DNA of 5,162 bases from an uncultured Ruminococcus sp. GTDB taxonomy: Bacteria > Bacillota > Clostridia > Oscillospirales > CAG-272. This document shows, piece by piece, positions 1-5,162 of the stretch. The position numbers were made by a program, and so were the translations under genes. The stretch's first letter is position 1; each line of letters begins with the position of its first letter. Location: positions 1 to 5,162 of the forward strand of contig CADBPA010000268.1 in the NCBI GenBank assembly GCA_902796505.1, written 5' to 3'. The notes below the pieces were generated by a model that was not told the DNA's origin, made no database searches, and was given only the letters and a program-made list of their open reading frames with translations.

Positions 1-674
1 GAGCGGGACATCCCGGCTTCCTTGGCAAGACTGTCCACGGTCATATTGGTTTGTTCCGCAAACATCATATGCACGCAGTGACGGAAAAGATCGTCGTTTT
101 CCTCGCCGTCCCCGGCTTGACGGCGGTCGGCATACGACTTCGTCAGTTCCGCAATGATGATCATCGTGCTGCAGGCGGCGATCAGAGAGGTATATTCGCT
201 TCTTTGGTCGATTTTTGCAAGCTCGTCGAGGCGCTCTTTCTGAATTTTCATCTCTTCTTTCGTCAGCCGCAGATGCGGAAAAAGCATTTCCCGGTCACGC
301 AGAAACGGCTCGATCTCGAAGAACGTGCGAAAGTAGGGAAGTCCGCGCAGGTTTTCGGAATATTTCTCCAGAAAGTTCGGCTTCAGGAGCAGATTATAAA
401 TTTTCATATCTTTTCCGTAATATGCGTGGCGGTTGTACGGCGGAATGACAAAAACGTCTCCGGGCTCCGCTGCGAGACTCTTTTCTCCCATATAATGCGC
501 TCCCGAACCGGAAAGAATGAAGTTGATCTCATAAAAAGAATGCGCGTGATAGCCGAGGGCATATTTGTGGTCAATATAGGCTCTCACCATCCGATGAGTT
601 TCGCCGAAGACCTGTTCTACGTGAAAAACCTTCGTATATTGCGAAATTTCCTGAGGAAGAGGAATGGAATTCAT
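1..674 (-). CDS. AraC-family transcriptional regulator with cupin sensor domain (3' end missing)
   Basis: Read on the minus strand from the ATG at 674-672, this frame is open for 224 codons to the window edge, starting MNSIPLPQEISQY. Residues about 25-100 look like the AraC-type cupin/jelly-roll sensor: a HAHSFYEINFILSGSG stretch (His43, His45, Glu49) followed by a second cupin signature, PGDVFVIPPYNRHAYY (71-86). A charged, helical linker follows (about 135-190). The visible end, MTVDSLAKEAGMSRS (211 onward), is a typical first helix-turn-helix of an AraC/XylS DNA-binding domain. Family members are usually about 280-300 residues, so some 60-75 residues, including the second HTH, lie outside the window. 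The start is supported by GGGAGG 5 nt upstream. Members of this type usually sense sugars in the cytoplasm and activate adjacent transport or glycosidase genes. Divergent placement next to a GH95 gene suggests it controls that gene; the ligand cannot be read from the sequence. Confidence 0.93.
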   Translation of the reverse strand, partial: MNSIPLPQEISQYTKVFHVEQVFGETHRMVRAYIDHKYALGYHAHSFYEINFILSGSGAHYMGEKSLAAEPGDVFVIPPYNRHAYYGKDMKIYNLLLKPNFLEKYSENLRGLPYFRTFFEIEPFLRDREMLFPHLRLTKEEMKIQKERLDELAKIDQRSEYTSLIAACSTMIIIAELTKSYADRRQAGDGEENDDLFRHCVHMMFAEQTNMTVDSLAKEAGMSR

Positions 675-679
675 GACAG

Positions 680-685
680 CCTCCC
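680..685 (-). promoter_or_regulatory. Ribosome binding site of the AraC-family gene
   Basis: The minus strand reads GGGAGG here, with CTGTC (5 nt) between it and the ATG at 674. It is a near-consensus Shine-Dalgarno sequence and fixes the chosen start of the regulator. Confidence 0.85.
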
Positions 686-690
686 GAAAC

Positions 691-751
691 GATTTTACAA
701 CATATTATGTATGAATTTACATTGATTATACCATATAAATGCTGTAAAATC
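691..751. repeat. Operator-like repeat cluster (GATTTTACA boxes) in the intergenic region
   Basis: GATTTTACA at 691-699 recurs as a perfect inverted copy, TGTAAAATC, at 743-751. Extending the arms gives 13 of 15 matching positions (691-705 against the complement of 737-751). A third copy, GAATTTACA at 713-721 (8 of 9), lies in direct orientation exactly 22 bp from the first, about two helical turns, the spacing typical of AraC-family half-sites. A small palindrome, ACATA-T-TATGT, sits at 700-710 between the two direct copies. Reading these as binding sites for the divergent regulator is inference; in AT-rich DNA some of the similarity could be chance. Confidence 0.45.
722..750 (+). promoter_or_regulatory. 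Predicted promoter of the GH95 gene
   Basis: On the plus strand there is a -35 TTGATT (722-727), a 17 bp spacer, and a -10 TAAAAT (745-750). Transcription would start near 757, leaving a leader of about 25 nt that includes the AAGGAGG site. The -10 is weaker than that of the opposing promoter and has no TGn extension, which would fit a promoter that needs activation. Prediction from sequence only. Confidence 0.55.
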
Positions 752-753
752 AA
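725..753 (-). promoter_or_regulatory. Predicted promoter of the AraC-family gene (extended -10)
   Basis: On the minus strand there is a -35 TTGATT (753-748), a 17 bp spacer, and a perfect -10 TATAAT (730-725). The spacer ends in TGG, so the -10 also carries the TGn extension. Transcription would start near 718, giving a leader of about 45 nt. The site is convincing by eye but no start has been mapped. It overlaps almost exactly with the opposing promoter. Confidence 0.7.
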
Positions 754-770
754 GGGTAGAAAACAAATTT

Positions 771-777
771 AAGGAGG
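771..777 (+). promoter_or_regulatory. Ribosome binding site of the GH95 gene
   Basis: AAGGAGG, a full-consensus Shine-Dalgarno sequence, lies 5 nt upstream of the ATG at 783. It decides the start and argues for a Gram-positive-type host with efficient translation. Confidence 0.9.
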
Positions 778-782
778 CGTCT

Positions 783-866
783 ATGAAAAAAAGAATCCTA
801 TGTGCGTTTCTCTCTTTTGCGCTGCTTTTATCCGGCGTTGTGCTGATCCCGGCGCGTGCGTCGGCG
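783..866 (+). other. Sec signal peptide of the GH95 protein
   Basis: Residues 1-28 have a basic n-region (MKKR), a long hydrophobic core (about 5-22) and a c-region ending ARASA, with likely signal peptidase I cleavage after Ala28 before TAAPG. Cys7 lies too early and lacks a lipobox context, so lipoprotein processing is unlikely. The enzyme is therefore exported. Whether it is released or held at the cell surface depends on the missing C-terminus. Confidence 0.88.
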
Positions 867-3800
867 ACCGCTGCGCCCGGCAGCGAACACAAGATCATAG
901 AAGAGAAGGATACGCCCTTGCAACTTTGGTATGATGAATCCGCAAGTCACGATGTTGACGGTAAATTTGAGAATGCGGGAGACGGACTCGGATCCTCTGC
1001 CAATCTGATCGCCGCCAACGTCAACGACGACTGGGAGCGCTGGTCGCTTCCGCTCGGAAACGGTTATTTCGGCGTCAACGTATTCGGCAGGACCGGATCC
1101 GAGCGCCTGACCGTTGCCGACAAAACCCTCGGCACGCCGTATATCACCCCGGTGGCGGGAAGCACCCTGCACGGCGGCCTCAACACCTTTACCGAGACTT
1201 ATCTGGACTTCGGGCATCCGGAATCCGACGTGACGGGTTATCGCCGCGCGCTGGACCTTTCCACCGCGTTGTCCACCGTCCGCTACGAATATCAGGGCGT
1301 GACCTATACGAGGGAGTATTTTACCTCCTACCCGGATCGCGCGCTGATCGTCCGTCTGGACGCTTCCGAAGCGGGCGCGCTCTCCTTTACGCTCCGTCCG
1401 ACGATCCCGTGGGAGCAGGAATATATGCAGATCCCCGGTGACCGCGGAGGAAAGACCGGAACCGTCACGTCCAAGGTGGAGAACGGGATCGGTATGGCGG
1501 AGCTCAGCGGAAAAATGGAATACTATGATACCGATTTTTGCGCGCTCTACCGCGTTTATACCGACGGAACGGGCAGCGTCGCCGCGTCGACAGTGGTGAA
1601 TGCCGACGGCGATACCGACGGCACGATCGTCGTTTCCGGCGCAAGATCCGCCTATATCGTTCTGACGCTCGACACCGATTACGAGCTGACGAGCGAGGCG
1701 TTTTTGGCGGCGGATACGAACAAACCCACCGTGCAGCGCGATTACGCTTACGCCTACGATAAAGTAAGCGGTTATCTTGCCGGGATCGAAAGCAAAATCG
1801 CCGGAAAGAGCTTTGACGATGGGTATCGGGCGTTGAAGGAAAGCCATCTTTCCGATTACCAAAACCTGTTCGGCCGCGTTTCGCTCGATCTGGATTTTGA
1901 CGAGGCGGATCTTGCCAAGACGACCGACGAGTTGCTCGCCGATTATCAGAACGGCAAAGAAAGCCGCTATCTGGAGGCGCTCTATTTCCAGTACGGCCGT
2001 TATCTTCTGATCGCGTCCTCCCGCGAAAACTCGCTTCCGGCGCATCTTCAGGGGGCATGGAACAAGTACAAACAGCCGCTCTGGTCGGCGGGATACTGGC
2101 ATAACATCAACGTTCAGATGAATTACTGGCCGGCTTTTTCGACCAACCTTGCCGAGACCTTCGAGGCTTATATTCAATACAATCAGGCCTATATGCAGGC
2201 GGCGGAGAATGCGACGACGGGTATCGTCCGTCAGAACAATCCGTCCGTCCTCGGTCAGGACGGCGGAAACGGATGGAGCATCGCGACCGGAGCCTGGCCG
2301 AGCAAGATCAGCGGAGATCGCTCCGCCGGCAACGTCGGGTTCACGACCGAGCTGTTCTGGGATTATTACTGCTTCACGCAGAATAAGAACGCGCTGAACG
2401 AGATCGTCTATCCCGTTCTTGCGAACGCGGCGAGATATATCACCAAATGCGTCAAAGAGGACGGCGAGGGGCATTATCTCGTGGATTATTGCGATTCGCC
2501 CGAACAGTACGTCAACGGCGTCTGGTATTACACGAAGGGAACGACCTATGCGCAGACCTTCGCCTATCTGAACAACTACAACACGCTGCTCGCCGCGAAG
2601 GACGCCGGTATCGATCTCTCGGATCAATCGCTTCTTTCGACCGAGGAATATTCGATCCTCAACACGGTGATGCAGCAGATCGACAAATACGATCCGATCA
2701 TCGTCGGTCTTTCGGGGCAGATCAAGGAATTCCGCGAGGAGGCCTTTTACGGCGACCTCGGCGAATATACGCACCGCCATATCTCTCACCTTGTCGGCCT
2801 TTATCCCGGCAATCTGATCACGAGCGAAACGCCCGCCTGGCTGGACGCCGCTATGGTCACACTGACCGAGCGCGGTGACAAAGCGACGGGATGGGGCGTT
2901 GCGCACAGGCTTGCGCTCTGGGCGAGAACCGGAAGCGGCGATCGCGCCTATCAGCTCGTCCGCCAGCTTCTGAAGAACAATACCGCGACCAACCTCTGGG
3001 ATCTGCATCCGCCGTTCCAGATAGACGGCAACCTCGGCGGAACCGCCGGCATTGCCGAAATGCTTTTGCAGAGCCATGAGAGCTACATTCAGCCGCTTGC
3101 GGCCATTCCCGCGGTGTGGGCGAACGGATCTTATACCGGCCTTTGCGCGAGAGGGAACTTCACGGTTTCCGCCGCTTGGGAAAATCGGACGATCAGGACG
3201 CTGAATATCACGTCGGGATCCGGTAACGAAGCCCGGATCCGCTGCGAGGGGATCCGGACCGCGCAGGTCACCAAGGCCGACGGCAGTGCCGTGAATTATA
3301 CGGTCAACGGCGATCTTATGACCTTTGCCACCGAAGCGGGCGAGACCTATATTCTCTCCGGTTTCACGCCGGTCGAAAAGCCCGAAAAGGTCGCAGGTCT
3401 CTCGCTTTCCGCGAAGGGGACCGCTCCGGCAAAACTCAGCTGGACCGCTTCCTCCGACGCGATCTCCTACAATATTTACAAAGCGGCGGAGAGCGAGCCG
3501 ACCTATACGCTGATCGGCAGTACGACGGGCGCATCTTACAGCATTCGCCGCACGCCGTCCGACGTGGCAAAACGGACGACCTACGCCGTGACCGCCGTGA
3601 ACGCGCAGGGCTTTGAATCGGATCGCGCGCTCGTCTATTACACAGCCGAGGGGCTGACGGCGGACGTGAACGACGTTTCGGCGTCGATCCTGGCAAACGA
3701 TCTGCTTCAGATCACCGTGAACGCGACCGCCGGAACCGGAAAATACCGCGTATATCAGCAGATCGACGGCGAATGGAAACTGCAGACGGAAAGCGAATAT

Positions 3801-5162
3801 CCGATCGTCAACCTGCCGGGCTATCAGCCGGGCGCAGTTTACGGCGTATCGGCCGTCGGCGCGTACGACGGCGTCGAGAGCGGGATCCTGAAGATCACAA
3901 GCTTCACCTCCGCTTCCGAGGAGACCGGATACGATCCGTCCAATATTCTGAAAAACAAGACTTTCGTTCCGACGACCGACGAGGCGGCAGGCTGGATCCA
4001 TATGGCGGATTACGGCTATCAGACGCTGACCGACGGCAGTTTTGACAACAAAACCGGCCGCTTCTCTACCAAAACGGCAAACGCGGCGATCTTCGACGGA
4101 ACGGTCGATCTCGGAGGAAGCTATCTGCTTTCCGAGCTTCTCATCTACGATTTTAACGCCTGGTGGAGCTCCTGCAACAACGCCGGCGCCGATATGAAGA
4201 TCGAGCTCTATGCGGACGGCGCATGGACGACGGCTTTTGAAGGCGATAACGCCGCGATCCTGACGCATCGCGTGAAGAGATCGGACGTCAATTGCCTGTC
4301 CTTCGATCTCGGCCTTGCGGTGGCGGAAAAGATCCGCATTTCGTCGACGAAGCCGGTCCCCGGCAACTCGATCAGCCTTTATGAGATCGAATGTTCCGGT
4401 GTTCTGATTCCCGGAACGGCGGCAAATATCTCCTACGAGGAAGACCGCGACAATATCTTCGCGGAGCTCGCCTTTGTTCCCGGAAACGCCGTCGCGGCAA
4501 GCGATATTCACGCCGCAAACTACGGTTATCAAACGCTGACCGACGGCGTCAACTTCACCGTCTCCTCCGGCCGCTTCTCGACCAAAACCAACGCGACCGC
4601 GACCTTTGACGCTCTGATGAATCTGGACGGTTCCTACCGCCTCGACACGCTTCGCATCTACGATTACATCGGCGCGGACGACAATTGCGAGTATATCGGA
4701 AACCTTCTGCGCATCGACGTGCGCGAGGGCGGCGTCTGGAAAACGGTCTACGAAGGCGACAACGCCGAAACCCTGACGCATCGCGTCAAGGGACAGAAAT
4801 ATCTCGCGTTCGAGCTGGGCGTCGCTGCGGCGACCGGCGTGCGCATGATCTCCGGACAGCCGATGAAGATCACCGATCAGCGCTCGATCAGCATCTACGA
4901 GATCGAATGCTCCGGCGCAAAGATCGCCGGAAGCGACGTCCGTTATCGTGAGAGCGACAACCTGTTCGAGGGAAAGACCTTTACGATGGGGAGCGCGGCG
5001 ACTCCGGTCTCATCGTCCGCCTACGCGACCTACGCCGGTCTGACCGACGGGGTGTTCGCCAATATGCAGAACGGAAGCGAGCAGACCTCCGGGGCATGGG
5101 CGCGGTATATGCAGACCAATGCGACCGATTTTTGCCTCGACGCTCTGATGGACTTTGAGGGA
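783..5162 (+). CDS. Secreted multidomain GH95 glycosidase (alpha-L-fucosidase/alpha-L-galactosidase family), 3' end missing
   Basis: This frame is open for 1460 codons and leaves the window without a stop. Order: signal peptide (1-28); GH95 N-terminal beta-sandwich (about 45-300, with WSLPLGNGYFGVNVFG at 87-102); (alpha/alpha)6 catalytic barrel (about 325-770); C-terminal beta domain (about 770-860); two fibronectin-III-like modules; then discoidin-like repeats. Family signatures are clear: YFQYGRYLLIASSRENSLPA (401-420), HNINVQMNYWPA (440-451), DSPE (571-574), HRHISHLVGLYPGN (664-677) and HPPFQIDGNLGGTAGIAEML (742-761). By analogy with Bifidobacterium bifidum AfcA, Glu574 is the likely general acid, and Asn441/Asn443 with Asp748 form the base side. 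GH95 enzymes invert the anomeric centre while removing terminal alpha-L-fucose (some alpha-L-galactose) from glycans. Typical GH95 proteins are about 750-850 residues, so this one has more than 600 extra residues. Exact substrate is uncertain: residue 439, two before the first Asn, is Trp. Confidence 0.95.
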   Translation, partial: MKKRILCAFLSFALLLSGVVLIPARASATAAPGSEHKIIEEKDTPLQLWYDESASHDVDGKFENAGDGLGSSANLIAANVNDDWERWSLPLGNGYFGVNVFGRTGSERLTVADKTLGTPYITPVAGSTLHGGLNTFTETYLDFGHPESDVTGYRRALDLSTALSTVRYEYQGVTYTREYFTSYPDRALIVRLDASEAGALSFTLRPTIPWEQEYMQIPGDRGGKTGTVTSKVENGIGMAELSGKMEYYDTDFCALYRVYTDGTGSVAASTVVNADGDTDGTIVVSGARSAYIVLTLDTDYELTSEAFLAADTNKPTVQRDYAYAYDKVSGYLAGIESKIAGKSFDDGYRALKESHLSDYQNLFGRVSLDLDFDEADLAKTTDELLADYQNGKESRYLEALYFQYGRYLLIASSRENSLPAHLQGAWNKYKQPLWSAGYWHNINVQMNYWPAFSTNLAETFEAYIQYNQAYMQAAENATTGIVRQNNPSVLGQDGGNGWSIATGAWPSKISGDRSAGNVGFTTELFWDYYCFTQNKNALNEIVYPVLANAARYITKCVKEDGEGHYLVDYCDSPEQYVNGVWYYTKGTTYAQTFAYLNNYNTLLAAKDAGIDLSDQSLLSTEEYSILNTVMQQIDKYDPIIVGLSGQIKEFREEAFYGDLGEYTHRHISHLVGLYPGNLITSETPAWLDAAMVTLTERGDKATGWGVAHRLALWARTGSGDRAYQLVRQLLKNNTATNLWDLHPPFQIDGNLGGTAGIAEMLLQSHESYIQPLAAIPAVWANGSYTGLCARGNFTVSAAWENRTIRTLNITSGSGNEARIRCEGIRTAQVTKADGSAVNYTVNGDLMTFATEAGETYILSGFTPVEKPEKVAGLSLSAKGTAPAKLSWTASSDAISYNIYKAAESEPTYTLIGSTTGASYSIRRTPSDVAKRTTYAVTAVNAQGFESDRALVYYTAEGLTADVNDVSASILANDLLQITVNATAGTGKYRVYQQIDGEWKLQTESEYPIVNLPGYQPGAVYGVSAVGAYDGVESGILKITSFTSASEETGYDPSNILKNKTFVPTTDEAAGWIHMADYGYQTLTDGSFDNKTGRFSTKTANAAIFDGTVDLGGSYLLSELLIYDFNAWWSSCNNAGADMKIELYADGAWTTAFEGDNAAILTHRVKRSDVNCLSFDLGLAVAEKIRISSTKPVPGNSISLYEIECSGVLIPGTAANISYEEDRDNIFAELAFVPGNAVAASDIHAANYGYQTLTDGVNFTVSSGRFSTKTNATATFDALMNLDGSYRLDTLRIYDYIGADDNCEYIGNLLRIDVREGGVWKTVYEGDNAETLTHRVKGQKYLAFELGVAAATGVRMISGQPMKITDQRSISIYEIECSGAKIAGSDVRYRESDNLFEGKTFTMGSAATPVSSSAYATYAGLTDGVFANMQNGSEQTSGAWARYMQTNATDFCLDALMDFEG
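3378..3911 (+). other. Two fibronectin type III-like modules in the GH95 protein
   Basis: The first (residues about 866-955) has the usual FN3 pattern: a proline-rich entry (KPEKVAGLSLS), a core Trp in KLSWTAS (884-890), YNIYKA (897-902), and TTYAVTAVNAQGFES (932-946) for the last strands. The second (about 956-1043) is more divergent but repeats the KYRVYQQIDG and VYGVSAVGAYDGVES pattern. Such modules usually act as spacers between the catalytic domain and binding modules of extracellular glycosidases. The first is confident, the second less so. Confidence 0.75.
3942..4451 (+). repeat. Discoidin-like (F5/8 type C) module, copy 1
   Basis: Residues 1054-1223 form the first of the tandem C-terminal modules. 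It begins NILKNKTF and contains DYGYQTLTDG (1076-1085), FDGTVDLGGSY (1104-1114), EGDNAAILTHRVK (1153-1165) and ends with SLYEIECSG (1198-1206). A TDG motif, then a DLG-type strand and a terminal EI-x-x-G motif is the outline of discoidin/CBM32-like jelly rolls, which bind sugars or anchor enzymes to glycans. Ligand not predictable. Confidence 0.72.
4452..4958 (+). repeat. Discoidin-like (F5/8 type C) module, copy 2
   Basis: Residues 1224-1392 repeat copy 1 with a 170-residue offset: NIFAELAF, NYGYQTLTDG (1246-1255), GRFSTKT (1263-1269), FDALMNLDGSY (1275-1285), EGDNAETLTHRVK (1324-1336) and SIYEIECSG (1370-1378). Nucleotide identity is also high in patches: 4014-4037 and 4524-4547 differ at only two of 24 positions, both silent third-codon positions. 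This indicates tandem duplication within the gene. Confidence 0.75.
4959..5162 (+). repeat. Discoidin-like module, copy 3 (cut by window edge)
   Basis: Residues 1393-1460 start a third copy: NLFEGKTF, YAGLTDGVF (1417-1425), RYMQTNATDF and LDALMDFEG (1452-1460), which aligns with FDALMNLDG of copy 2. It is more divergent and carries a small insertion after the TDG motif. The array may continue past the window. Confidence 0.65.

Noticed and set aside
700..710. ACATA-T-TATGT palindrome as a terminator or independent operator
   Set aside because: The arms are only 5 bp of A/T-rich sequence with no loop or U-tract arrangement for a terminator. It is too short to claim as a separate site and is mentioned only as part of the repeat cluster.
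51..725. Plus-strand open reading frame of 224 codons opposite the regulator
   Set aside because: It lies antisense to the AraC-family gene, has no recognisable motif or good RBS, and ends inside the intergenic promoter region. The minus-strand frame has clear cupin and HTH motifs.
675..782. Catabolite-response (cre) site or riboswitch in the intergenic region
   Set aside because: I saw no sequence close to the cre consensus, and the predicted leaders (about 25 and 45 nt) are too short for a structured riboswitch.
1504..2058. Minus-strand Arg-rich open frame within the GH95 gene, and similar Arg/Ser-rich frames on both strands up to 4951
   Set aside because: These out-of-frame readings of a GC-rich gene are highly enriched in Arg, Ser and Pro, have no domain signatures and overlap the real coding frame completely.
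828..4781. Minus-strand open reading frame of 1317 codons, the longest closed frame in the window
   Set aside because: It is codon-aligned and antisense to the GH95 gene, so its stops would need TTA, CTA or TCA codons in that gene, which are avoided. Its translation (rich in Arg, Val, Ile and Gly) shows no recognisable domain, while the plus strand carries unmistakable GH95 motifs, a signal peptide and a strong RBS.

Overview
The window holds two divergent genes on either side of a short AT-rich intergenic region. Both are cut by the window edges. On the minus strand (1-674) lies an AraC-family transcriptional regulator that has lost most of its C-terminal DNA-binding domain to the left edge. 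On the plus strand (783-5162) lies one very large secreted multidomain enzyme of glycoside hydrolase family 95 (GH95; alpha-L-fucosidase/alpha-L-galactosidase type). It stays open for 1460 codons and runs off the right edge without a stop. There are no RNA genes, mobile elements, CRISPR arrays or terminators that I can support.

The source is probably a carbohydrate-degrading Gram-positive (Bacillota, Clostridia-type) bacterium from a gut or similar habitat. Support comes from strong consensus Shine-Dalgarno sequences (AAGGAGG and GGGAGG, both 5 nt from the ATG), promoter-like sites close to the housekeeping consensus, a short Lys-rich signal peptide with an AxA cleavage site, and the pairing of a cupin-type AraC regulator with a modular extracellular glycosidase. 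This is inference; no phylogenetic marker is present.

Layout. 1-674: regulator, sugar-sensing cupin half plus the start of the first helix-turn-helix. 675-782: 108 bp intergenic region with two opposing promoters that occupy almost the same DNA (the -10 of each overlaps the -35 of the other), set among repeated GATTTTACA-like boxes that could be operator half-sites. 783-5162: signal peptide, GH95 N-terminal beta-sandwich, (alpha/alpha)6 catalytic barrel, C-terminal beta domain, two fibronectin-III-like modules, then tandem discoidin-like (F5/8 type C) modules with a period of about 170 residues, the third cut off by the window edge.

The likely working unit is a regulator that senses a sugar released from a fucosylated or L-galactose-containing glycan and controls the neighbouring extracellular enzyme, whose C-terminal modules bind glycan or surface. 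The longest closed reading frame in the window (minus strand, 828-4781) is an antisense shadow of the GH95 gene created by codon bias, not a gene. I found no evidence of a wholly new system; the points most worth a second look are the interlocked promoter/operator region, a non-standard residue next to the catalytic Asn pair, and the repeat modules.
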